Assembly (NCBI GenBank): GCA_030148625.1
Contig: JASBTC010000249.1
Coordinates: forward strand, 1-9,978
DNA from: Sphingobium sp.
GTDB lineage: Bacteria; Pseudomonadota; Alphaproteobacteria; Sphingomonadales; Sphingomonadaceae
Direction of reading: 5' to 3'
Length of the DNA: 9,978 nucleotides
Part shown: positions 1-8,424 of the stretch, piece by piece
Position numbering within the stretch: position 1 is the first letter of the stretch
How the letters are laid out: each line of letters begins with the position of its first letter
Notes under the pieces: model-generated
What the model saw: the letters and a program-made list of their open reading frames with translations, nothing else
What the model was told of the DNA's origin: nothing
Databases searched by the model: none
Program-made: the position numbers and the translations under genes

Positions 1-825
1 GCGCTCGAGCACATATTGGCGCGCGCGATGGAAACAATCCTCCGCCGCCCCCATCGACCCCCAGGCGATGCCGTAACGCGCCTTGTTGAGACAGCCGAAC
101 GGACCGCCGAGGCCGCGCGCGTTGGGCAGCAGATTCTCCTCGGGCACGAACACGTCGTCCATCACGATCTCGCCGGTGATCGAGGCACGCAGGCTCATCT
201 TGCCTTCGATCTTCGGCGTCGAAAAACCGTCCATGCCGCGTTCGAGGATGAAGCCGCGGATCACACCGTCGAGCTTCGCCCAAACCACCGCGACATCCGC
301 GATCGGCGAATTGGTGATCCACATCTTGGTGCCGGTCAGGCGATAGCCGCCATCGACCGCGACCGCGCGCGTCTTCATGCTGCCCGGATCCGATCCGGCA
401 TCGGGCTCGGTCAGGCCGAAGCAGCCGACGATCTCGCCGCTGGCAAGGCGCGGCAGATAGGTTTCGCGCTGCGCCTCCGACCCATAGGCATGGATCGGAT
501 GCATGACGAGCGACGACTGGACGCTCATCGCCGAACGATAACCCGAATCGACACGCTCGACGGCGCGGGCGATCAGCCCATAGGCGACATGGCTGACGCC
601 GGCGCAGCCATAGCCGTCGATCGTCGCGCCGAGCAGCCCGAGTTCGCCGAGTTCGCTCATGATCTCGCGGTCGAACCGTTCTTCGCGCGTCGCCGACAGC
701 ACGCGCGGCAGCAGCTTTTCCTGCGCATATTGCTCGGCGGTGTCGCGGATCATCCGCTCGTCGTCGGTCAGTTGCGCGTCGAGCAGCAGGGGGTCGTCCC
801 AGCGAAAGGGCGTGAAAGCGGCCAT
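1..825 (-). CDS. gcdH: Glutaryl-CoA dehydrogenase, N-terminal 275 residues (3' end outside window)
   Basis: FAD-dependent cytoplasmic enzyme that oxidises and decarboxylates glutaryl-CoA to crotonyl-CoA, in lysine, tryptophan and some aromatic-acid catabolism. Translating the complement gives an acyl-CoA dehydrogenase with hallmarks of the GcdH subfamily: [17 protein letters not shown] near residues 8-24, [19 protein letters not shown] at about 90-108, and then [44 protein letters not shown] and [17 protein letters not shown]. The arginine of DSGYRS (about R97) corresponds to the residue of human GCDH (Arg94) that contacts the glutaryl carboxylate. The catalytic glutamate lies in the missing C-terminal third (family length about 390-400). 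The ATG at 825-823 follows GGGAG with suitable spacing. That ribosome binding site lies inside a hairpin arm (831-877). The nearest upstream gene in the same direction is the FAH-family gene, 216 bases away, so separate transcription is plausible. Confidence 0.95.
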   Translation of the reverse strand, partial: MAAFTPFRWDDPLLLDAQLTDDERMIRDTAEQYAQEKLLPRVLSATREERFDREIMSELGELGLLGATIDGYGCAGVSHVAYGLIARAVERVDSGYRSAMSVQSSLVMHPIHAYGSEAQRETYLPRLASGEIVGCFGLTEPDAGSDPGSMKTRAVAVDGGYRLTGTKMWITNSPIADVAVVWAKLDGVIRGFILERGMDGFSTPKIEGKMSLRASITGEIVMDDVFVPEENLLPNARGLGGPFGCLNKARYGIAWGSMGAAEDCFHRARQYVLER

Positions 826-830
826 TGGTG

Positions 831-877
831 GCTCCCGTCGGTAAGAGTGCTCCAGCCTATGCCGGAGCCCGACGGGA
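831..877 (-). promoter_or_regulatory. Inverted repeat covering the gcdH ribosome binding site
   Basis: TCCCGTCGG at 833-841 is the exact reverse complement of CCGACGGGA at 869-877 (9 of 9 pairs). Inside it sits a second stem, GCTCC at 849-853 with GGAGC at 864-868, which abuts the outer arm directly; seven unpaired bases (842-848) lie on the other side. In the minus-strand transcript the last bases of the outer stem are the GGGA of the gcdH Shine-Dalgarno, so the folded form would hide it. The complementarity is directly visible. A regulatory role is inference; chance pairing in GC-rich DNA is the alternative. Confidence 0.45.
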
Positions 878-930
878 TCGCCAAGCCATTGCGAAGTGGC
901 ACCCACTCCAGCCCGCTGGCTTCGAGCAGC

Positions 931-961
931 GTCGAGAAGCATGGTGCTAGGCCTTCTCGAC
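931..961. repeat. 9-base inverted repeat between the FAH-family gene and gcdH
   Basis: GTCGAGAAG at 931-939 pairs perfectly with CTTCTCGAC at 953-961 across a 13-base loop. It lies in the 216-base gap (826-1041), downstream of the FAH-family stop codon when read on the minus strand. It could help end that transcript or stabilise its 3' end. No T-run follows on either strand, so it is not a canonical intrinsic terminator. Apart from this repeat and the gcdH leader hairpin, I see nothing coding in the gap. Confidence 0.35.
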
Positions 962-1041
962 TGCGGTTCTCGGCAAGCTCGAACCTACGCTCGAAGCGAA
1001 CGGTATGAATGAGGGCCGGGCGTCAGCCGGTTTTCAGCAGA

Positions 1042-2043
1042 TTAGCCGACCGTCTGTTCGATCACGCCGAAGATCGGGTGATGGCGCTCATCCTCCATCC
1101 AGATGCGCACGCTGTCGCCCGCCTTCAGGAACGGCGTTTCGGCCTTGCCCGACTGGATCGTCTCGACGGTGCGCACTTCGGCGATGCAGCTGTAACCGAG
1201 GCCGCCCTGCGCCACCGGCTTGCCGGGGCCGCCGGCCGCATCGCGGTTGGAAACCGTGCCCGAACCGATGATCGTGCCAGCGCCCAGCGCGCGCGTCTTC
1301 GCGGCATGCGCGACGAGCGTGCCGAAATCGAAGGTCATATCGACACCCGCATCGGCGCGACCGAAAGGCTTGCCGTTCAGATCGACCATCAGCGGGCCGT
1401 GAAGCTTGCCGTCATTCCAGCGCGCGCCGAGGCTTTCGGGCGTCACGAACACCGGGGACATGGCGCTGGCGGGTTTCGACTGGAAAAAGCCGAAGCCCTT
1501 GGCGAGCTCGCCGGGAATCAGGTTGCGCAGCGAGACGTCGTTGGTCAGCCCGATCAGCCGGATCGCAGCCAGTGCCTGCTCGCGACTGGCGCCCAGCGGT
1601 ACGTCGCCGGTGACGACCACCACTTCGGCCTCCATGTCGCAGCCCCAGCTCTCATCGGCGAGCGGGATCGGGTCGCGCGCGCCCAGGAAGCCGTCCGATC
1701 CGCCCTGATACATCAACGGATCGTGCCAGAAGCTCTCTGGCATCTCGGCATTGCGCGCCTGCCGGACGAGCGCGACATGGTTCACATAGGCCGAGCCGTC
1801 GGCCCATTGATAGGCACGCGGCAATGGCGACGCGGCCTCGCGTTCATGGAAGCGTTCGCGCGGAATCGCGCCATGTTCCAGATCGGTCGCCAAATTCTCC
1901 AGATCGCCCGACAATTGATCCCAATCGTCGAGCGCCGCCTGAAGCGTCGGCGCAATATGGGCCGCATCGGCGTACCAGGCGAGATCGTTGGATACGACGA
2001 CGAGCCGGCCATCACGTCCGGATTTCAGGCTGGCAAGCTTCAT
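1042..2043 (-). CDS. Fumarylacetoacetate hydrolase (FAH) family protein
   Basis: A 333-residue protein of the FAH superfamily, metal-dependent enzymes that cleave C-C bonds in 1,3-diketo acids. The best-known reaction is fumarylacetoacetate to fumarate plus acetoacetate, the last step of tyrosine breakdown. The N-terminal part (about 1-75) is a family-specific cap starting MKLASLKSGRDGRLVVV. The catalytic fold follows: PLPRAYQWADGSAYVNH (73-89), DPLMYQGGSD (108-117), metal ligands in DMEAEVVV (E138, E140) and NDVSLRN (D169), FGFFQSKP (184-191) and IGSGTVSNRD (259-268). A glycine/proline-rich loop follows at about 269-283. The ATG at 2043-2041 is preferred over one 42 bases upstream, because GGAGAGG lies just ahead of it and homologues I remember begin MKLA. 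The true substrate could be another acylpyruvate or keto acid; no maleylacetoacetate isomerase or homogentisate dioxygenase is visible here. It is divergent from the acyl-CoA dehydrogenase, with a shared control region between them. Confidence 0.9.
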   Translation of the reverse strand: MKLASLKSGRDGRLVVVSNDLAWYADAAHIAPTLQAALDDWDQLSGDLENLATDLEHGAIPRERFHEREAASPLPRAYQWADGSAYVNHVALVRQARNAEMPESFWHDPLMYQGGSDGFLGARDPIPLADESWGCDMEAEVVVVTGDVPLGASREQALAAIRLIGLTNDVSLRNLIPGELAKGFGFFQSKPASAMSPVFVTPESLGARWNDGKLHGPLMVDLNGKPFGRADAGVDMTFDFGTLVAHAAKTRALGAGTIIGSGTVSNRDAAGGPGKPVAQGGLGYSCIAEVRTVETIQSGKAETPFLKAGDSVRIWMEDERHHPIFGVIEQTVG

Positions 2044-2125
2044 AGGGATCCTCTCCAAATGCACCGCATGGGGTTCAGGCGGCATCTAGTATCAATTGAA
2101 ACCAAATCTGTCCACGGGCCGGCAA

Positions 2126-2162
2126 TTGACGAAAACGGAAAGTCACTTGACCTTAACGTCAG
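2126..2162. promoter_or_regulatory. Two tandem operator-like motifs in the divergent control region
   Basis: TTGACGAAAACGGAAA (2126-2141) and TTGACCTTAACGTCAG (2147-2162) are imperfect copies of the palindrome TTGACGTTAACGTCAA, matching 12/16 and 14/16. Their starts are 21 bases apart, two helical turns, so two dimers would sit on the same face of the DNA. The second copy contains TGACCTTAACGTCA, self-complementary at 12 of 14 positions. The pair lies 55-91 bases ahead of the acyl-CoA dehydrogenase start and 83-119 bases from the FAH-family start, so it could serve either gene. A similar site precedes the thiolase operon at 6388. The core resembles, from memory, sites described for LiuR-type MerR regulators of acyl-CoA catabolism; that assignment is tentative. 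The rest of 2044-2216 shows only the acyl-CoA dehydrogenase ribosome binding site (GAGAGG) and a TCAATTGA palindrome at 2092-2099. Confidence 0.55.
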
Positions 2163-2216
2163 CTTGGGCTTCGCTGCGATCAATATCCAGACAAATCCCC
2201 TGAGAGGAAAGAGCCC

Positions 2217-3371
2217 ATGTCCCTCGACGCCCTCGCGCGCACCGCATATTCCGAAGATCACGAGGCTTTCCGCGACACAGTCCGCCGTTTCATGCAGGAA
2301 GAAGTGGCGCCCAACGCGGCAAAATGGGACGAAGCCGGCATCGTCGACAAGGCGATCTGGACCAAGGCCGGCGAACTCGGCCTGCTCTGCCCCACCGTGC
2401 CGGAGGAATATGGCGGGCTCGGCCTCGATTTCGGCTATAATGCCATCGTCGACGAGGAAGCCGCCTATCATGGCGGCGTCACGCTGGGTTTCTCGCTGCA
2501 TTCGGACATCGTTGCCGGCTATCTCACCGCCTACGGGTCCGAGGAGCAGAAGAAGCAGTGGCTACCCAAGCTGGTCTCGGGCGAAGCCGTGACTGCGATC
2601 GCGATGACCGAGCCGGGCACCGGATCCGATCTTCAGAGCATCCGCACCACCGCGCGCAAGGACGGCAATCATTATGTCGTCAACGGATCGAAGACCTATA
2701 TCACCAACGGCCAGAATGCCGATCTGATCCTGGTCTGCGCAAAGACCGACACCGAGGTGCAGCCGGCATGGAAGGGCGTCTCGATCATCCTGGTCGAGGC
2801 GGATCGCGAAGGCTTCAAGCGTGGCCGCAATCTCGACAAGATCGGCATGGACGCCGCCGACACGTCGGAGCTGTTCTTCGAGGATGTCCGCGTGCCCATG
2901 ACCAATTGCCTGGGCGAGGAAGGCAAGGGTTTCATCTATCTGATGAGCGAACTGCCGCAGGAGAGGCTGTCGATCGCGGTTTCCGCCCAGGCTTCGGCGC
3001 AGCGGGCGTTCGACGAGACCGTCGCCTTCACCAAGGATCGCAAGGCGTTCGGCAAGCCGGTCTTCGATTTCCAGAACACCCGCTTCACCCTGGCCGATCT
3101 TAAATCCAAGCTGCAGGTCGGCTGGGCGCATCTCGACTGGGCGCTCACCCGCCACAATCGGCGCGAACTGACCGCCGAGGAAGGGGCCGCCGCCAAGCTG
3201 TGGCACACCGAGCTGCAATGGGAGATCATGGACAAATGCCTCCAGCTCCACGGCGGTGCCGGCTATATGAACGAATATCCGATCGCCCGCGCCTGGCGCA
3301 GCGCGCGCGTGACGCGGATTTTCGGCGGCACCAACGAGATCATGAAGGAACTGATCGGGCGCAAGCTCTGA
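2217..3371 (+). CDS. Acyl-CoA dehydrogenase, long-chain (LCAD) type
   Basis: FAD flavoenzyme that makes the trans-2-enoyl-CoA in the first step of acyl-CoA beta-oxidation, passing electrons to electron-transfer flavoprotein. Full length at 384 residues. Visible signatures: N-terminal helical domain with PEEYGGLGLDFGY (62-74), flavin-binding IAMTEPGTGSDLQS (128-141), NGSKTYITNGQNADL (156-170), and C-terminal domain with DRKAFGKPVFDFQ (274-286), QLHGGAGYMNEYPIARAWR (343-361) and IFGGTNEIMKELI (368-380). The usual MCAD catalytic glutamate of the YEGT segment is glycine here (G370). Instead ELPQERL at 245-251 supplies a helix-G glutamate (E249), the arrangement of LCAD and isovaleryl-CoA dehydrogenase. 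The overall pattern, including LPQERL and GGTNEIMKEL, is closest to mitochondrial LCAD as I remember it. Chain length cannot be read from sequence. The ATG follows GAGAGGAAAG. The gene runs tail to tail into mreB with a 10-base gap. Confidence 0.93.
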   Translation: MSLDALARTAYSEDHEAFRDTVRRFMQEEVAPNAAKWDEAGIVDKAIWTKAGELGLLCPTVPEEYGGLGLDFGYNAIVDEEAAYHGGVTLGFSLHSDIVAGYLTAYGSEEQKKQWLPKLVSGEAVTAIAMTEPGTGSDLQSIRTTARKDGNHYVVNGSKTYITNGQNADLILVCAKTDTEVQPAWKGVSIILVEADREGFKRGRNLDKIGMDAADTSELFFEDVRVPMTNCLGEEGKGFIYLMSELPQERLSIAVSAQASAQRAFDETVAFTKDRKAFGKPVFDFQNTRFTLADLKSKLQVGWAHLDWALTRHNRRELTAEEGAAAKLWHTELQWEIMDKCLQLHGGAGYMNEYPIARAWRSARVTRIFGGTNEIMKELIGRKL

Positions 3372-3381
3372 GGATTTGCGA

Positions 3382-5095
<1,714 letters not shown>

Positions 5096-5099
<4 letters not shown>

Positions 5100-5680
5100 G
5101 TCGCGGCAACCAGCGGCGCCGGACGCGCAAGGACCTGCTGCAGGCGGCGGCCCGGCTGATGAAGACCGGCAAGACCCCGACGCTCGAGGAGATTGCGGAG
5201 GAAGCGCTCGTCTCGCGCGCGACAGCCTATCGGTATTTTCCGGGGCTCGACGCACTGCTGCTCGAAGCGTCGCTCGACGTCGCCGTGCCCGGTCCGGACG
5301 AGATATTCGGCGGCGACACGAGCGGCGACGTCGTGGCGCGACTGATGCGGGTCGACTCGGCGCTGCACGACATGATCGCGGCGAACGAACCGGCGCTGCG
5401 CGCGATGCTGGTCCATTCGCTGCAACGGAGCATGGCCGAGGGCGAAGTGCCGGCGCGACAGAATCGGCGCACCCCGTCGATCGAAGCCGCGCTCGATCCC
5501 GTGCGTGATCGCCTCGATCGCGACGCGGCAGCCATGCTGACCCACGCGATCGCGCTGGTCATCGGCATCGAGGCGGTCGTGGTGCTCAAGGACGTTCTGC
5601 AGCTCGACGACGATGAAGCCCGCGCCGTGCGCGCATGGACGATCGCGGCGCTCGCCGCAGCCGCGCGCAAAGCACCCTAA
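5096..5680 (+). CDS. TetR-family transcriptional regulator
   Basis: A 194-residue DNA-binding regulator. The N-terminal TetR_N helix-turn-helix is clear: RKDLLQAAARLMKTG (11-25), then TLEEIAEEALVSRATAYRYF (29-48), with the family's T...IA..A.VS..T.Y.YF pattern. The remainder (about 55-194) is an alanine-rich helical ligand-binding and dimerisation domain that I cannot match to a known effector class. The start is GTG at 5096: the HTH requires a start near here, no closer ATG fits, and GTGA overlaps the stop of the NTF2-like gene by four bases. No strong Shine-Dalgarno is seen, which agrees with coupling. The likely target is the palindrome at 4614-4639 at the head of this unit; the divergent mreB and the convergent nitroreductase are other possible targets. 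The 3' end overlaps the nitroreductase stop codon. Confidence 0.92.
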
Positions 5681-6342
5681 TCCAGAAAGCGCGCCCATTC
5701 CCCGATCGGCGCACGTTCGGTCACCAGCCGGTTCGCCGGCTGGTCCGGATCCTCATGGCCGATCGCCATCCCGCAGAACAGCATTCGTTCCGCCGGCGTG
5801 CCGAGGAACCCGGTCACCGTCTCCGGATAGACCGCCCAGCATTCCTGCGGGCAGGTGGCGAGCCCGGCCTCGACCGCGAGCAGCATCACGCTCTGCAGGA
5901 ACATGCCCAGATCCGACCATTGCGGCGGCCCCATCTGCCGGTCGACGGTGCAGAAGATCGCGGCGGGCGCGCCGAAGAACTGGAAATTGCGCGCAAACCA
6001 TTGCCGGCGCGCGGGCTTGTCCTCACGCGGTATGCCGATATGCGCGTACATCGCCTCCCCCACCGCGAAGCGGCGGTCGCGATAGGGCACAGTCAGCTTC
6101 GGCGGATAAATGTCATAGGCATGCGCCTCGCCCTCGCCCGATGCCAATCGCTCGCGCATCAGCGCTTTCAGCCGATCCATCGATCCGCCGGTCACCACAT
6201 CGATATGCCAGGGCTGGAGATTGCCGCCGCTCGGCGCGCGCGCCGCTCTTTCCAGGATCCCGCGGATGACCGCCGGATCGACCGGCGTGTCGAGAAATCC
6301 GCGGACGGAGCGCCGTGCGGCAATCGCTTCACCAACAGTCAC
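5677..6342 (-). CDS. Nitroreductase-family FMN oxidoreductase
   Basis: A 221-residue protein of the nitroreductase family, FMN enzymes that use NAD(P)H to reduce nitroaromatics, quinones, enones or similar acceptors; the physiological substrate is rarely evident. Typical features: IAARRSVRGFLDTPVD (7-22), with the basic residues that contact FMN phosphate, RAARAPSGGNLQPWHIDVV (32-50), then the mid-region GPPQWSDLGMFLQSVMLLAVEAGLATCPQE, and late GTPAERMLFCGMAIGHED. GTG at 6342-6340 is chosen because GGAG lies 8 bases ahead and the family motif begins at once after it. An in-frame ATG at 6453 would run into the thiolase start and add non-homologous residues. The stop codon shares CTAA (5677-5680) with the tetR stop. 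It diverges from the thiolase operon, so it may be affected by the operator at 6388, and may link to that pathway or to the TetR regulator. Confidence 0.9.
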   Translation of the reverse strand: MTVGEAIAARRSVRGFLDTPVDPAVIRGILERAARAPSGGNLQPWHIDVVTGGSMDRLKALMRERLASGEGEAHAYDIYPPKLTVPYRDRRFAVGEAMYAHIGIPREDKPARRQWFARNFQFFGAPAAIFCTVDRQMGPPQWSDLGMFLQSVMLLAVEAGLATCPQECWAVYPETVTGFLGTPAERMLFCGMAIGHEDPDQPANRLVTERAPIGEWARFLD

Positions 6343-6350
6343 CGCAATCA

Positions 6351-6354
6351 CTCC
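6351..6354 (-). promoter_or_regulatory. Ribosome binding site supporting the nitroreductase GTG start
   Basis: GGAG on the minus strand, 8 bases ahead of the GTG at 6342-6340. No ATG in this frame has comparable support, so the site decides the start. Confidence 0.6.
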
Positions 6355-6387
6355 ATATAAATGTCGATGATAGCCCCCTTGCCAACG

Positions 6388-6403
6388 TTGACGTAAACGG
6401 CAA
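6388..6403. promoter_or_regulatory. Operator-like motif upstream of the thiolase operon
   Basis: TTGACGTAAACGGCAA matches the palindrome TTGACGTTAACGTCAA at 14 of 16 positions and shares its sequence with the two sites at 2126 and 2147. The overlapping CGTTGACGTAAACG (6386-6399) is itself self-complementary at 12 of 14 positions. It stands 42 bases ahead of the thiolase start, close to where a promoter should lie, and between divergent genes. Its recurrence before two beta-oxidation units is the main evidence of function. The rest of 6343-6445 shows only ribosome binding sites (GGAG at 6351-6354, AGGAGAG before the thiolase). Confidence 0.55.
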
Positions 6404-6445
6404 GAGGATTTCGAGACCCCCTTCGAGTCCGACAGGAGAGCCCCG

Positions 6446-7615
6446 ATGTCCACAGCCTATATCGTCGAAGCCGTTCGCACCGCCGGAGGCCGCCGTGGCG
6501 GCAAGCTCGCCGGATGGCACCCCGCCGACATGGCCGGTCAGGTGCTCAATGCCATCGTCGATCGGACGGGGATCGACCCGCGCGCGATCGACGACGTGAT
6601 CATGGGCTGCGTCAGCCAGGCCGGAGAACAGGGATTCCAGGTCGGCCGCGGCGCCGTGCTCGCATCGAAACTGCCCGAAAGCGTGCCGGCCGTCACGATC
6701 GACCGCCAGTGCGGCTCGTCGCAACAGGCGATGCAATTCGCCGCCCAGGCGGTGATGAGCGGTACGCAGGACGTGGTGATCGCCGCCGGCGTCGAAAGCA
6801 TGACGCGCGTGCCGATGGGTTCCACCGCAGCACTCTTCGCGCAGGCCGGACTCGGCACGTCGAAGAGCCCGGGCCAGGAAGCCCGCTATCCCGGCGTCCA
6901 GTTCAGCCAGTTCATGGGCGCGGAGATGATCGCGAAGAAATACGGCTTCGGCCGCGATCAGCTCGATGCCTATGCGCTCGAGAGCCACAAGCGCGCCATC
7001 GCGGCGACCGAGGCCGGCGCCTTCGCCAGCGAGATCGTCGCGCTCGACGTCGAGACGCCCGAAGGCACGATCCGCCATGATCGCGACGAAGGCATTCGTT
7101 ACGACGCGACGCTCGAAAGCATCGGATCGGTCAAGCTGCTCCAGGAAGGCGGCGTGATCTCGGCTGCCAATGCCAGCCAGATCTGCGACGGATCCTCGGC
7201 GGTGCTGATCGTTTCCGAACAGGCGCTGAAGGATCACGGCTTGACGCCGATCGGCCGGATCCATCACCTGACCGTCACCGGCGGCGATCCCGTCATCATG
7301 CTCGAAGAACCGCTGTTCGCGACCGAAAAGGCGCTGAAGCGCGCGGGCATGTCGATCAACGATATCGACCTGTACGAAGTCAACGAGGCGTTCGCGCCCG
7401 TCCCGCTCGCCTGGCTGCAGCATGTCGGCGGCGATCCGGCGAAGATCAACGTCCATGGCGGCGCGATCGCGCTCGGCCACCCGCTCGGCGCGAGCGGCAC
7501 CAAGCTGATGGCGACGCTGATCAACGCGCTGAAACGCCATGGCGGCAAATATGGCCTGCAGACGATGTGCGAAGGCGGCGGGCTCGCCAACGTCACCATC
7601 GTCGAACGCTTCTGA
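6446..7615 (+). CDS. Acetyl-CoA C-acyltransferase (thiolase)
   Basis: A 389-residue cytoplasmic thiolase that cleaves 3-ketoacyl-CoA with free CoA to give acetyl-CoA, or propionyl-CoA from 2-methyl substrates, and a shortened acyl-CoA. All catalytic elements are visible: nucleophile C89 in IDRQCGSSQQA (85-95), NEAF at 313-316, H345 in GGAIALGHPLGASG (338-351) and C375 in MCEGGGLAN (374-382). N-terminal AYIVEAVRTAGGRRGGKLAGWHPADM also fits the degradative, FadA-like group. Degradative and biosynthetic thiolases cannot be fully separated by eye, but the catabolic neighbours favour degradation. The ATG follows AGGAGAG. It is the first gene of an operon: the 3-hydroxyacyl-CoA dehydrogenase starts 23 bases downstream. 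The operator-like motif at 6388 suggests co-regulation with the acyl-CoA dehydrogenase at 2217. Confidence 0.95.
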   Translation: MSTAYIVEAVRTAGGRRGGKLAGWHPADMAGQVLNAIVDRTGIDPRAIDDVIMGCVSQAGEQGFQVGRGAVLASKLPESVPAVTIDRQCGSSQQAMQFAAQAVMSGTQDVVIAAGVESMTRVPMGSTAALFAQAGLGTSKSPGQEARYPGVQFSQFMGAEMIAKKYGFGRDQLDAYALESHKRAIAATEAGAFASEIVALDVETPEGTIRHDRDEGIRYDATLESIGSVKLLQEGGVISAANASQICDGSSAVLIVSEQALKDHGLTPIGRIHHLTVTGGDPVIMLEEPLFATEKALKRAGMSINDIDLYEVNEAFAPVPLAWLQHVGGDPAKINVHGGAIALGHPLGASGTKLMATLINALKRHGGKYGLQTMCEGGGLANVTIVERF

Positions 7616-7638
7616 ACGAAAACAAGGGAAACAAGACC

Positions 7639-8424
7639 ATGATCATCGAAAACGGCATCGCTGCCGTGGTGACCGGCGGCGCGTCGGGTCTCGGCGCCGC
7701 GACCGCACGGGCACTGGCAGCCAAGGGCGCGAAAGTCGCGCTGTTCGATCTCAACGCCGAAAAGGGCGAGGCCGTCGCGGCCGAGATTGGCGGGTTGTTC
7801 TGCGCGGTCGACGTGACCTCGGAAGAGAGCGTCGATGCCGGCTTCGTCAAGGCGCGTGCGGCGCACGGGCAGGAACGCATCCTGGTCAATTGCGCGGGCA
7901 TCGCCAACGGCATCAAGACCGCGAGCCGTTCCAAGGACGACGGCAGCATCAAGCATTTCCCGCTCGATGCGTTCGAGAAGGTCGTCCAGATCAACCTGAT
8001 CGGCACGTTCCGCTGCATCGCCAAGTCGGCGGCCGGCATGATGACGCTCGATCCCCTCGACGATCTGGGCGAACGCGGTGCGATCGTGAACACCGCGAGC
8101 GTCGCCGCCGAAGACGGGCAGATCGGCCAGGCGGCCTATTCGGCGTCCAAGGCCGGCGTGCTCGGCATGACATTGCCGATCGCCCGCGACCTGATGGGTG
8201 AGGGCATCCGCATCAACACCATCCTGCCCGGCATCTTCGAAACGCCGCTGCTGATGAGCCTGCCCGAAAACGTCCAGCAGGCGCTTGCCGCATCGGTGCC
8301 CTTCCCCAAGCGGCTCGGCCGTCCGGCGGAATATGCGCAGCTCGCGCTCACCATGATCGAGTGCGGCTATTTCAACGGCGAGGACGTCAGGCTGGACGGC
8401 GCGATCCGGATGGCGCCGCGCTGA
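7639..8424 (+). CDS. Short-chain 3-hydroxyacyl-CoA dehydrogenase (HSD10-like SDR)
   Basis: A 261-residue NAD-dependent short-chain dehydrogenase. Rossmann motif TGGASGLG (12-19) with D37 after the second strand, favouring NAD over NADP; NCAG at 84-87; catalytic set N119, S154 (NTASVAAEDG), Y167 and K171 (YSASK). Length and sequence agree closely with type 2 3-hydroxyacyl-CoA dehydrogenase (human HSD17B10), including the insertion before the active site (about 92-107), GQIGQAAYSASKAGVLGMT (160-178), LPIARDLMGEGIR, VPFPKRLGRPAEYA and the C-terminal RLDGAIRMAP. That enzyme oxidises straight-chain and 2-methyl-3-hydroxyacyl-CoA, the latter in isoleucine breakdown. The reaction would deliver the 3-ketoacyl-CoA used by the thiolase just upstream. 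The ATG is preceded by AAGGGAAA; the stop overlaps the thioesterase start by one base (TGATG). Confidence 0.93.
   Translation: MIIENGIAAVVTGGASGLGAATARALAAKGAKVALFDLNAEKGEAVAAEIGGLFCAVDVTSEESVDAGFVKARAAHGQERILVNCAGIANGIKTASRSKDDGSIKHFPLDAFEKVVQINLIGTFRCIAKSAAGMMTLDPLDDLGERGAIVNTASVAAEDGQIGQAAYSASKAGVLGMTLPIARDLMGEGIRINTILPGIFETPLLMSLPENVQQALAASVPFPKRLGRPAEYAQLALTMIECGYFNGEDVRLDGAIRMAPR

Noticed and set aside
16..1008. 330-codon plus-strand open frame opposite gcdH
   Set aside because: The minus strand encodes glutaryl-CoA dehydrogenase with near-continuous family motifs.
2044..2085. FAH-family start at the ATG at 2085
   Set aside because: The 14 extra residues (MPPEPHAVHLERIP) are unlike the family N-terminus, and a good ribosome binding site precedes the ATG at 2043.
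1009..2592. Very long plus-strand open frame (527 codons) opposite the FAH-family gene and into the acyl-CoA dehydrogenase gene
   Set aside because: It is antisense to a clear FAH-family protein and then out of frame in the dehydrogenase. Its product is Arg/His/Ala-rich with no recognisable domain, as expected for shadow frames in GC-rich DNA.
6343..6453. Nitroreductase start at the ATG at 6453
   Set aside because: It would overlap the thiolase start and the operator motif and has no family similarity; GTG at 6342 with GGAG upstream fits better.
6329..7540. 403-codon minus-strand open frame opposite the thiolase
   Set aside because: The plus strand encodes a complete thiolase with all catalytic residues, and this frame also runs into the nitroreductase coding end. 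No domain is recognisable.
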